Under the pieces are notes generated by a model. The model did not search any database, had not been told where the DNA came from, and was given only the letters and a program-made list of their open reading frames with translations. Below, piece by piece: positions 1 through 7,104 of a stretch of 11,558 nt of DNA. The translations under genes were made by a program, and so were the position numbers. This DNA comes from Gammaproteobacteria bacterium. Lineage in GTDB: Bacteria > Pseudomonadota > Gammaproteobacteria > Chromatiales > Sedimenticolaceae. Every line of letters starts with the position of its first letter. The first letter of the stretch is position 1. The stretch spans positions 1 through 11,558 of the forward strand of contig JAGRHB010000030.1 in assembly GCA_020445245.1 (NCBI GenBank), written 5' to 3'.

Positions 1-383
1 AAACCGGCCACCTGGTGTTCGGCACCCTGCATACCAGCTCGGCAGCCAAGACGATCGACCGCATCGTCGACGTCTTCCCGGCAGGCGAGAAGGCGATGGT
101 CCGCTCGATGCTTTCCGAATCGTTGCGCGCCGTCATCTCGCAAACGCTGCTCAAGCGTACAGGCGGCGGGCGGGTTGCCTGTCACGAGATCATGATCGGC
201 ACACCGGCGATCAGAAACCTGATCCGGGAAGACAAGGTTGCACAGATGTACTCGGCAATTCAGACCGGGCAGGCACACGGCATGCAGACCCTCGATCAGG
301 CCATGCAGGACATGCTGCGCAAGGGGTTGATCTCGAAACAGGACGCGATTTCGCGCGCGGTCAACAAGGAGCTGTTCGGCTAG
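1..383 (+). CDS. pilT: Type IV pilus twitching motility ATPase PilT, C-terminal part (5' end outside window)
   Basis: This is the C-terminal ~127 codons of a PilT-type secretion ATPase; the reading frame is open from base 3 and runs to a TAG at 381-383. PilT is a cytoplasmic hexameric ATPase that powers pilus retraction at the inner-membrane pilus base. The visible part begins in the family's His box (TGHLVFGTLHT) and continues through AAKTIDRIVDVFP, LRAVISQTLLKR and a helical C-terminal domain ending KELFG, all as expected for PilT. The Walker A and B motifs lie upstream of the window. A GTG at base 15 could look like a start codon, but the homology continues upstream of it, so it is internal. 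pilU follows 98 nt downstream on the same strand, the usual pilTU arrangement. Confidence 0.95.
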   Translation, partial: TGHLVFGTLHTSSAAKTIDRIVDVFPAGEKAMVRSMLSESLRAVISQTLLKRTGGGRVACHEIMIGTPAIRNLIREDKVAQMYSAIQTGQAHGMQTLDQAMQDMLRKGLISKQDAISRAVNKELFG

Positions 384-481
384 ACGGCCCCGGCAAATTG
401 TGGTCATGTTCACGGCGAAGTGCCTGACCCTTGTGCCGCATGCGGGGCCAGGTTCGCACAGCGCTGCTTGGAGGGCATTGC
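384..481 (+). repeat. Nested inverted repeats in the pilT-pilU gap
   Basis: The 98-nt gap holds a perfect 7-bp inverted repeat, GGCCCCG (386-392) with CGGGGCC (443-449). Nested inside it are GGTCA (402-406) with TGACC (425-429), and CAC (411-413) with GTG (420-422). An RNA could fold into a branched or extended stem ending before the pilU ribosome binding site. No T-run follows, so it does not look like an intrinsic terminator. It might set the PilT:PilU ratio by processing or attenuation, but it could also be chance pairing in GC-rich DNA. Confidence 0.3.
470..475 (+). promoter_or_regulatory. Ribosome binding site of pilU
   Basis: GGAGGG sits 6 nt before the ATG at 482. This decides the start in favour of ATG 482 over the in-frame TTG at 431, which has no such site. 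Confidence 0.75.
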
Positions 482-1594
482 ATGGACTTTAACGATATCC
501 TGGACATGATGGTCCAGAAGAAGGCGTCAGACCTTTTCATCACCGCCGATATCCCACCGAGCATCAAGGTGCATGGGCGCATCATGCCGGTCTCGAAGAC
601 CAAGCTGGACGCACCGCAGACGCGCGAGTTGACCCTGTCGCTGATGACACCCGAGCAGCGCGACGAGTTCCTGCACACCAAGGAATGCAACTTCGCGTTC
701 AGCGCCAAGAATGTGGGGCGCTTCCGCGTGAGCGCCTTCGTGCAGCGCGACTCTGTGGGTATGGTGCTCAGACGAATCGAGACGCGTATCCCCACCTTCG
801 AGGAACTTGGGCTGCCGCACAACCTGCATGATCTGGCGATGGCAAACCGCGGTATCGTCTTTTTTGTCGGCGCCACGGGCACGGGTAAGTCGACGTCGCT
901 GGCGGCGATGGTCGGTTACCGCAACCAGAACAGCACCGGCCATATCATCAGTATCGAGGACCCGATCGAGTTTCTGCACAATCATGCCGGTTGCATCGTC
1001 ACCCAGCGCGAGGTGGGTCTGGATACTGAGTCGTATGAGGTGGCGCTGAAAAACACGCTGCGCCAGGCACCGGATGTGATTCTGATCGGTGAGATCCGCA
1101 CTCGCGAGGCGATGGAGCACGCAATCACCTTTGCCGAGACCGGTCACCTCGTGTTGACGACGTTGCACGCCAACAATGCCAACCAGGCACTCGACCGTAT
1201 CCTGCATTTCTTCCCCGAGGAGCAGCACGACCAGATTCTGATGGACCTGTCACTCAACCTGCGTGGCATCGTCGCGCAGCAGCTGATCAGGCGCCCCGAC
1301 GGCAATGGCCGGCGGGCCATCATGGAGGTCATGCTCAACACGCCGCTGGTTTCCGATCTGATCCTCAAGGGCGAGGTTCACAAGCTCAAGGAGCTGATGA
1401 AGCGTTCGACAGAGCACGGCATGATTACCTTCGATCAGGCCCTGTACGACGCGTACCGGCGCGGCGAAATCACCCAGGAAGACGCGCTGCGGCATGCCGA
1501 CTCGTCGAACGAAGTGCGCCTGATGATCAAGCTTGGCGACACCAGTCCCAATGCACTGAACCGTGATGCCGGAAAGATGAGTTTCAGCGAGTGA
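482..1594 (+). CDS. pilU: PilT-dependent retraction ATPase PilU
   Basis: This is a 370-residue member of the PilT/PilU secretion ATPase family, close to the roughly 380 residues usual for PilU. Visible motifs are Walker A GATGTGKS (residues 130-137), the Asp box IISIEDPIEF (155-164), Walker B VILIGEIR (199-206) and the His box TGHLVLTTLHA (220-230). The N-terminal PAS-like domain covers about residues 1-100. Identification as PilU rather than a second PilT rests on its position after pilT and on the longer C-terminus after TQEDALRHADSSNE. PilU works with PilT in the cytoplasm to pull in type IV pili and in some species is needed for high-load retraction. The start is ATG 482, with a GGAGGG site 6 nt upstream. 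It is probably co-transcribed with pilT. Confidence 0.94.
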   Translation: MDFNDILDMMVQKKASDLFITADIPPSIKVHGRIMPVSKTKLDAPQTRELTLSLMTPEQRDEFLHTKECNFAFSAKNVGRFRVSAFVQRDSVGMVLRRIETRIPTFEELGLPHNLHDLAMANRGIVFFVGATGTGKSTSLAAMVGYRNQNSTGHIISIEDPIEFLHNHAGCIVTQREVGLDTESYEVALKNTLRQAPDVILIGEIRTREAMEHAITFAETGHLVLTTLHANNANQALDRILHFFPEEQHDQILMDLSLNLRGIVAQQLIRRPDGNGRRAIMEVMLNTPLVSDLILKGEVHKLKELMKRSTEHGMITFDQALYDAYRRGEITQEDALRHADSSNEVRLMIKLGDTSPNALNRDAGKMSFSE

Positions 1595-1791
1595 TGAGGC
1601 CTGTTGCAACGCACCCGATCGGTTTTTTTTGGAGTATCACCGTTATCGGTTGACCCAAAACCCTTATCCCCGATGTCTGGCGGTCTGGTAACCGTATTTC
1701 TTGCGATCGCCATGCGATGCGGATGACAGGCCTTGCTACCCTGCAGTAGGGTATTGAGTAGACAAAGGCTTGTACACGGACGTCAAACCGC
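1595..1791 (+). other. Intergenic region between pilU and the sensor cassette; T-tract and small inverted repeats
   Basis: These 197 nt have no supported gene. A run of eight Ts (1623-1630) follows CCGATCGG (1615-1622). That palindrome can form only a 2-3 bp stem with a small loop, so it is at best a poor terminator for pilTU. ACCG-TTAT-CGGT (1639-1650) is a short inverted repeat. AGGCCTGT (1597-1604) recurs inverted as ACAGGCCT (1726-1733). TTGACC (1650-1655) resembles a -35 element, but I see no -10 element at a suitable distance. The promoter of the downstream cassette should lie here but cannot be assigned. The strongest hairpin, at 1737-1753, is listed separately. Confidence 0.4.
1737..1753 (+). 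promoter_or_regulatory. Inverted repeat TACCCT-N5-AGGGTA upstream of the sensor cassette
   Basis: This is a perfect 6-bp inverted repeat with a 5-nt centre (GCAGT), 38 nt before the TTG start of the first cassette gene. The arm length and spacing would suit either a dimeric repressor or activator site, or an RNA hairpin in the 5' leader. No regulator family is indicated by the sequence. Confidence 0.35.
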
Positions 1792-2211
1792 TTGATCCGC
1801 TATTTCCGTTCATTGTCGTTGCTGTTGGTTGCGGCACTTGTTGCGCCGGCCGGAGCGGCTCAGATCGTCGTGCATCACGACGTTGCCAGGCAGGCATTGA
1901 CGCTCAATGTCGCCCGCCTGATCTTCACCATGCGCCTGTTGCACTGGCCCGATGGGACCCGAGTGCGGGTATTCGTGCTGCCGGATGCCGATCCATTGCA
2001 CCAGGAGTTTGCCAAGACGTCGCTGGATCTCTACCCGCGGCAGTTGCGCCGCGTATGGGACAGGCACCTGTTTTCCGGCGCCGGCGCTATTCCCGTCGAG
2101 GTTTCTTCAGTGGAGGAAATGCTGAGACGCGTCGCGGAAACCCCAGGTGCCATCGGCTATCTGCCGGATGGGCTTGCCAGGGGCGAGGTGAGGGTGGTCA
2201 ATGTCCAGTAG
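1792..2211 (+). CDS. Small secreted PstS-like (phosphate-type substrate-binding domain) protein
   Basis: This is a 139-residue protein with a clear Sec signal peptide: Arg at 3 and 6, then a hydrophobic core (LSLLLVAALVAPAGA) with likely cleavage near residues 22-23. The mature part of about 115 residues carries features I associate with short proteins annotated as phosphate ABC transporter substrate-binding: LIFTMR (43-48), WPDG (52-55), LP (63-64), LRRVWDRHLFSG (85-96) and GAIGYLPDG (119-127). The GAIGY block matches the end of PstS-type domains. It is under half the length of a true PstS (~320 residues), and I see no PstS GSGT-type phosphate-binding loop, so phosphate binding is unproven. 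The only usable start in frame is TTG 1792, because an in-frame TAG lies at 1759-1761 and no ATG or GTG intervenes. The stop overlaps the next gene by 11 nt. A periplasmic ligand-sensing partner of the downstream kinase is plausible. Confidence 0.75.
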   Translation: MIRYFRSLSLLLVAALVAPAGAAQIVVHHDVARQALTLNVARLIFTMRLLHWPDGTRVRVFVLPDADPLHQEFAKTSLDLYPRQLRRVWDRHLFSGAGAIPVEVSSVEEMLRRVAETPGAIGYLPDGLARGEVRVVNVQ

Positions 2212-3403
2212 CCGTGTCTTTCGCATTTTGCTGCCCGGATTGGCGCTAGTGTGCTGCTGTTCCAGCCTTGTGTCCGCTGGCGGTTTTGATGAAGTGGAGG
2301 TGCATGGATTTGCTACTCAGGGATTCATCAAGACCAGTGCCAACAGCTTTTTCGGTGACAGTGAGGATGGCAGTTTCGAATTCACCGAGCTCGGGGTGAA
2401 TGCCAGCATGGATGCGACGGAGGATATCCGGCTGTCAGGACAGTTGCTGTCACGCAGGGCTGGTGAGATGTATTCCGGAGCACCGAGCATTGATTTCGCA
2501 GTGGCTGACTTCACTGTCCGCAGTACCGAAAAAGATGATTTTGGAATCATGCTCGGGCGCATAAAGAACCCGCTGGGGCTGTTCAACGAGACCAGGGATG
2601 TGGCCTTCACGCGCCCCGGTTTCCTTTTGCCCCAAGTGGTCTACTACGACAAGGTTCGTAACCTGATCCTGTCCGCGGACGGTCTGGCGGCACGGATGTC
2701 GACATTCAGTGAATCGGCAAATGTGAGTCTTTACCTCGCTGCGGGGCAGCCCCTGACTGATGAAAATGTCGAGTATGTATATCTGGGGAGCGGGTATGAA
2801 GGCGATTTTTCGCCCGATGGTTTGTCTTACATTGGCAGGGTATTGGTAGAAAAGCCGGATGGCACCCTTCGCGCATCGCTTAGCATCGCTTCGACTTCGA
2901 TGAAATTCGAGAGGGGGGCATCGGATCCGATTGGAAATGGCGGTGTGAGTCTAGTCTATGGAATCGGGTCGCTGCAGTACATTGCCAATGATTGGACCTT
3001 TACTTCGGAGTATATGCAGGAGCCTATTGAATGGCAGGGGTTTGTGGGCTCCCCATTCTCCGGAAAGGCGGCGACTGGTGAAAGCTACTATTTCCAAGCA
3101 GCTTGGCAGGCACGTACCGACGTTGAGGTAATGTTCCGCTACGGTGAGGGCTACGCCGACCGTGCGGACCATTCCGGTGTACTTATCGAACAGTTGACGG
3201 GTGGTGCGATACCGGCCCATACGCAATATTCGAAGATTGCCACGGCGGGTATCCGGTGGGATGTTTCCTCGCAGTTGATGGTCCGTGCCGAATACCAACG
3301 GCATAACGGCACTTTGATACTAAGCAACCGGGAAAACCCGGTACCCGCTGCGACCGTGCCGAACTGGGACATGTTTGCACTGTCCGTCTCCTACCGGTTC
3401 TAG
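2201..3403 (+). CDS. Putative outer-membrane beta-barrel (porin-like) protein
   Basis: This 400-residue protein has a signal peptide (FRILLPGLALVCCCSSLVSA, predicted cleavage after A26) and ends in YRF, the terminal aromatic signature recognised by the outer-membrane assembly machinery. The rest is rich in alternating amphipathic segments typical of beta strands (for example LSYIGRVLVEKP and MVRAEYQRHN). A distinctive block at about residues 115-160 contains GRIKNPLGLFNETRDV, TRPGFLLP and a following RNLILSADGL. I recall this block from uncharacterised barrel proteins next to similar kinases. The three consecutive cysteines (18-20) lie in the signal peptide and do not form a canonical lipobox. 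ATG 2201 overlaps the upstream gene by 11 nt, and the kinase gene starts 8 nt downstream. Base composition is noticeably lower in GC than its neighbours. Transported substrate is unknown. Confidence 0.78.
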   Translation: MSSSRVFRILLPGLALVCCCSSLVSAGGFDEVEVHGFATQGFIKTSANSFFGDSEDGSFEFTELGVNASMDATEDIRLSGQLLSRRAGEMYSGAPSIDFAVADFTVRSTEKDDFGIMLGRIKNPLGLFNETRDVAFTRPGFLLPQVVYYDKVRNLILSADGLAARMSTFSESANVSLYLAAGQPLTDENVEYVYLGSGYEGDFSPDGLSYIGRVLVEKPDGTLRASLSIASTSMKFERGASDPIGNGGVSLVYGIGSLQYIANDWTFTSEYMQEPIEWQGFVGSPFSGKAATGESYYFQAAWQARTDVEVMFRYGEGYADRADHSGVLIEQLTGGAIPAHTQYSKIATAGIRWDVSSQLMVRAEYQRHNGTLILSNRENPVPAATVPNWDMFALSVSYRF

Positions 3404-3411
3404 CGTCCGCC

Positions 3412-6165
3412 ATGTCCAAGGTCTCACCAGCAAGAGATGCCGCAGGTGCGAAGTTCTTGAGCCTGACGTGGAGGGTTCTGGGGCTGTTGTTCCTGGTGCT
3501 TGCTTTGATGAACATCAGTCTCGCCTACCTGGTCTACAACAGGAGTGCGGCCCAGTTCGAGGCGGAGCAGTCGGAAAAACGCCTCGCACAGACCCGTGAA
3601 TTCAGAGTCGTTTTGTCCAATGGATTCGAGTCCATGTCGACCTTCGCCTCGTTTATCCCATTGTTGTCGATGCCGGCTGGGGGTGAGGGTGCCGATGCCC
3701 TGCATGAGCGGGTTGCTGCCGTGTTGTCCGAGCATGGCCTGATGCTTGATGTCGAGTGGGGTATCGAGGCGGTGCACTACTTCGTCGGCGACTCGCTGGA
3801 TTCACCGCTCGTTTCATGGCCGCAAGGCCGGCCGGCAGTTTCGGCGACGAAGCTGTTGCAGCTGACTCGGCGAACCGACACGCCGCAGGGACAGATCGTG
3901 TGTGCAGAGACCTGCGTGCAGCTGGTCACTGTACCGCTGCTGCAGTACGGAAGGACCGCCGCTTATCTAGTAGTGGAACGCTCGATCGCGGACAGCCTGA
4001 GGGAGGTTCACCTCTTGTCCGGTGCTGAATTTGCAGTGCTTCGCGATCTGGACGTGCGCTCAAGCGATGGCGGTCGTCGCCTGGCAGTCTGGGGTAAGGA
4101 CGTCGCGGCAATCACGCACGAGGGCAGTGTGCTCCCCACCCTGGTTGAACTAAATTCGAAGGTGAGCCTGGCCGAGTTGCTGCAGGCGCCGCAGCGCGTG
4201 CAGTTCGGTGCCGACTGGTTCGAGATATTTGCGTTGCCGTCGGCGTCGAATCATCCAGACCTTGAGCTGCTCGTGGTGAACAGAGTCACTGATCAGGTTC
4301 AGGCGATCCACGATGCGACTTTGTACAGCATCATCGTGGGGCTTTTCGGGATGTTGATATCCGGGGTTATGCTGTTGCTCGTTCTTGGTGGACCAATGCA
4401 GCGAATTCGGGATGTCGTCCATGCGCTGCCCTTGATGGCGGAGAAGTCCTACGTGCGACTGCGCTACGAGTTGCCGGAACACCCGGATGAGGACAATCTG
4501 CGCGACGAGATTGACGTCATGGTCAGTGCAATCAGTCGGGTATCCAAGCAGATGCAGGCATTGGATGAAGCGCATTCGGCGGCGGAGGCGGCGCTGCGGG
4601 ATAGTGAACAAGGCCTGCAGTTGGCACAGTCGATGGCCAAAGTGGCCAGTTGGTCGGGGCAGCCGTTGGAAGGCCTGTTCAGGGTCCATCAGGGGTGGAA
4701 CCACATCGACCCGGTGCTCGAGTATGTCGAAACCTGGGACGATTATGTTGAACTGGTCCATCCCGACGATCGCAGCAAGGTGCGCATCGCCTGGCGTCAG
4801 GGGCGTGCAGGCGGTCGCATGGATGTGGAGTGTCGTCTGCTGATCGGCAGTCGCCAGATCGATATCCACACGGTCGCCCGCTTCGATCTGGTCGGGCCCC
4901 TGCGTGTTTTGCGTGCCGCTGGCATGATGCAGGACGTGACGGCAAAGCGTGCCGCCGAACGCTCATTGATGAGTCATCGCGACCGCCTCGAAGATGAAGT
5001 GCTGGAGCGGACCGCTGAGCTGGTGGCTGCGCGAAAGGAAGCCGAGCGCCTGGCGCAGAACAAGGGCCAGTTCCTGGCCAACATGAGTCACGAGATCCGT
5101 ACACCACTGAATGCCGTGCTCGGCCTGTCACAGATCGGTATCCTGCAGAGCCAGAACCGGGCAATAGCAAACACGTTCGAACAGATTATCGAGGCGGGGG
5201 AACACCTGCTGAACGTCGTCAACGACGTGCTCGATATGTCCAAGCTTGAGGCGGGCAAGCTGGTCGTGGTGGCCGAGCCGTTCGACCTGGGCAAGACTGT
5301 CGCACAGTGCGTCGAGATGCTGCAGCAGCGTGCAGAGGCGAAGGCACTGACGCTGCAGCTTTCCCTGGCCGGGAACCTGCCGCAGTTCGTGATCGGCGAT
5401 GCATTCCGTCTGCAACAGATATTGATCAATCTCTTGAGCAACGCCATCAAGTTTACTGAGCACGGCTCGGTAACGATCGACGTCCAGCGGCAGGGGGGTA
5501 GCTACCGTTTCCAGGTCGAAGATACCGGCATCGGCATGATGCCAGACCAGGTTTCCGGGCTGTTTGCGCCATTCAGCCAGTTCGGGGATTCGGCACAGCA
5601 ACGCAACGCTGGTACCGGCTTGGGGCTGAGCATCAGCCACACCCTTGCGACACTGATGGGTGGTGAAATTCGAGCGTACAGCGTGCGTGGCGAAGGCAGC
5701 CGGTTCATGTTGCGCCTGCCGTTCGATTCAGCGCAGGGGGTGGGCGCTGATCCCGCAGAGTCACCGGCTGGCGTCATGCATCCCGCACAACGCCTTGCCG
5801 GCCTTCGCGTCCTGGTGGCCGATGATGTGTCTATCAACCGCAATATCGCACGGGCCCTACTGGAGATGGATGGGGCGCAGGTCACGACCGTGGAAGACGG
5901 CCTGCAGGCGGTAGCCGCCGTCACCGGGGGCGATGGAGTGGGATTCGACCTGGTACTGATGGACGTGGAGATGCCGGGGATGGATGGTCGGCAGGCGACC
6001 CGGAATATCCGCGCCGCCGGACATGACCTGCCGATTATCGGCGTCACCGCACATGTATTGCAGGCGGAACGGGAAAGGTCACTCGCTGCAGGGATGGACG
6101 ATCAGCTGGTCAAGCCCGTCATGCGGGATGCGCTTGTGGACATCATCGGCCGCTGGCTGGCTTGA
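3412..6165 (+). CDS. Membrane-bound hybrid sensor histidine kinase (HAMP-PAS-HisKA-HATPase-REC)
   Basis: This is a 917-residue hybrid kinase. The first membrane helix is at about residues 18-42, a ~260-residue periplasmic sensor follows, and the second helix is at about 303-327. The cytoplasmic part has a HAMP-like linker (about 328-385, including DEIDVM), a PAS-like domain (about 395-515) and a coiled coil to about 555. The HisKA domain has SHEIRTP with phospho-acceptor H560. The ATPase domain has the N box NLLSNAIKF (673-681), G1 DTGIGM (704-709) and G2 GTGLGLS (734-740). The C-terminal receiver has acidic D804/D805, phospho-acceptor D851 in MDVEMPGMDG, T879 and K901. All catalytic residues are present. 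No HPt or DNA-binding output domain is fused, so phosphate must pass to a separate partner. The sensor region has two cysteines (164 and 168) that could form a disulphide. ATG 3412 lies 8 nt after the barrel gene's stop and lacks a clear ribosome binding site, suggesting translational coupling. Confidence 0.93.
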   Translation: MSKVSPARDAAGAKFLSLTWRVLGLLFLVLALMNISLAYLVYNRSAAQFEAEQSEKRLAQTREFRVVLSNGFESMSTFASFIPLLSMPAGGEGADALHERVAAVLSEHGLMLDVEWGIEAVHYFVGDSLDSPLVSWPQGRPAVSATKLLQLTRRTDTPQGQIVCAETCVQLVTVPLLQYGRTAAYLVVERSIADSLREVHLLSGAEFAVLRDLDVRSSDGGRRLAVWGKDVAAITHEGSVLPTLVELNSKVSLAELLQAPQRVQFGADWFEIFALPSASNHPDLELLVVNRVTDQVQAIHDATLYSIIVGLFGMLISGVMLLLVLGGPMQRIRDVVHALPLMAEKSYVRLRYELPEHPDEDNLRDEIDVMVSAISRVSKQMQALDEAHSAAEAALRDSEQGLQLAQSMAKVASWSGQPLEGLFRVHQGWNHIDPVLEYVETWDDYVELVHPDDRSKVRIAWRQGRAGGRMDVECRLLIGSRQIDIHTVARFDLVGPLRVLRAAGMMQDVTAKRAAERSLMSHRDRLEDEVLERTAELVAARKEAERLAQNKGQFLANMSHEIRTPLNAVLGLSQIGILQSQNRAIANTFEQIIEAGEHLLNVVNDVLDMSKLEAGKLVVVAEPFDLGKTVAQCVEMLQQRAEAKALTLQLSLAGNLPQFVIGDAFRLQQILINLLSNAIKFTEHGSVTIDVQRQGGSYRFQVEDTGIGMMPDQVSGLFAPFSQFGDSAQQRNAGTGLGLSISHTLATLMGGEIRAYSVRGEGSRFMLRLPFDSAQGVGADPAESPAGVMHPAQRLAGLRVLVADDVSINRNIARALLEMDGAQVTTVEDGLQAVAAVTGGDGVGFDLVLMDVEMPGMDGRQATRNIRAAGHDLPIIGVTAHVLQAERERSLAAGMDDQLVKPVMRDALVDIIGRWLA

Positions 6166-6243
6166 GGGATGTTTATCTGGGATCTGGGCTGCGCACGAGT
6201 CGGCAGCTGACAATCGACGGGACGACGTAGCGCCGTAGGCGGT
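6166..6243. other. Convergent intergenic gap
   Basis: This 78-nt gap separates the converging kinase gene and PyrK-like gene. I find no stable stem followed by a T-run on either strand, so any terminator here is not of the simple intrinsic type. Confidence 0.5.
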
Positions 6244-7104
6244 TCAGAACACGGTGTAACCGTCGAACACCGGCCCGTCGACGCACACGCGCTTCATGGC
6301 GGGGCCTTCTGTGGTCTTGACCTCGACCACGCACCCGGCGCAGCCGCCGACAGCACAGGCCATGAATTCCTCCAATGACACCTGCACCGGCAGTTCATAG
6401 TCGCGCGCCATCTGCACCACCGATTCGAGCATGGCATGCGGCCCGCAGGCGTACACGCCGACCTGCGTGCGTTCGTGTTCACTCAATCCGTCCAGCCAGC
6501 GGCGTGAAAGGTCGGTGACATATCCCTGGTGGCATCCCGGATAACCCTGCTGGCTTGCCAGTCGACTGGCGATACCCCAGTCCTCCAACAGCGGCATGGC
6601 TGCGATCACCCCGTCGGGGATGCCGTCGAGCAGAAACTGCGAAGGCCTTGGCTGAAACGGGAAAGGCACCTCGGAACCGAGCACGACGAACGGTTGTTGA
6701 TCGCCACCACGCAGTGACTCGGCGATGAAGATCATCGGCGGCATCCCGACGCCACCGCCGATCAGCAGCGGGCGCTTTTCGGTGACCTCGAACGGCACGC
6801 CGATCGGGCCAAGGAGGCTGATGCTCTCGCCGGCCTTGCGCGTTGCCAGCAGGCGTGTGCCATCACCGACGGCCTTGTACAGAAAATCGACCCAGCCGCC
6901 CTGTGCGGATGCCCGCATGATGGAGACCGGCCGGCGCATCGGGCGCTGCGGATCCACAGTGATATGTGCAAACTGCCCTGGACGGGCGCGTTCGGCACAA
7001 CCGGGGGCAGCCACGCGCAGCACGAACTGCTCACCGGCGAAGGCTTCGTGGCTAAGAATCTGTGCCTGCTCGAGCAGTATCGTATCGCGGTGCGGTTTCT
7101 TCAT
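6244..7104 (-). CDS. PyrK-like dihydroorotate dehydrogenase electron-transfer subunit (FAD, [2Fe-2S])
   Basis: This is a 286-residue member of the ferredoxin-NADP reductase superfamily, in the PyrK branch. The N-terminal FAD-binding barrel has RRPVSI (57-62). The nucleotide-binding domain has LIGGGVGMPPM (114-124) and the YACGPHAML block (218-226). The C-terminal [2Fe-2S] site has all four cysteines, C250, C255, C258 and C274, in CAVGGCAGC and KRVCVDGPVF. In bacteria with class 1B enzymes, PyrK passes electrons from PyrD to NAD+. Most gammaproteobacteria instead use the quinone-linked class 2 PyrD, and no pyrD is visible here. The start ATG overlaps the pyrC' stop by one base (TGATG), which points to coupled translation and an operon role. 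Function with a distant PyrD, or with a different redox partner, remains open. The family assignment is firm; the substrate is not. Confidence 0.85.
   Translation of the reverse strand: MKKPHRDTILLEQAQILSHEAFAGEQFVLRVAAPGCAERARPGQFAHITVDPQRPMRRPVSIMRASAQGGWVDFLYKAVGDGTRLLATRKAGESISLLGPIGVPFEVTEKRPLLIGGGVGMPPMIFIAESLRGGDQQPFVVLGSEVPFPFQPRPSQFLLDGIPDGVIAAMPLLEDWGIASRLASQQGYPGCHQGYVTDLSRRWLDGLSEHERTQVGVYACGPHAMLESVVQMARDYELPVQVSLEEFMACAVGGCAGCVVEVKTTEGPAMKRVCVDGPVFDGYTVF

Noticed and set aside
527..1228. 233-residue minus-strand open frame opposite pilU
   Set aside because: It is antisense shadow of pilU, whose ATPase motifs are unambiguous.
1615..1630. Intrinsic terminator after pilU
   Set aside because: The T8 run is convincing, but the CCGATCGG before it allows only a 2-3 bp stem, too weak to call.
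1597..1733. AGGCCTGT / ACAGGCCT distant inverted repeat as mobile-element ends
   Set aside because: The arms are only 8 bp, contain the self-palindrome AGGCCT, enclose no gene and have no flanking target duplication.
1770..2249. 159-residue plus-strand open frame overlapping the PstS-like gene
   Set aside because: It is rich in Arg, Cys and Gly with no signal peptide or known motif, and is out of frame with the clear secreted protein at 1792-2211.
4150..4869. 239-residue minus-strand open frame opposite the kinase
   Set aside because: It lies wholly within the kinase gene, has a low-complexity His/Arg/Gln-rich composition and shows no motif.
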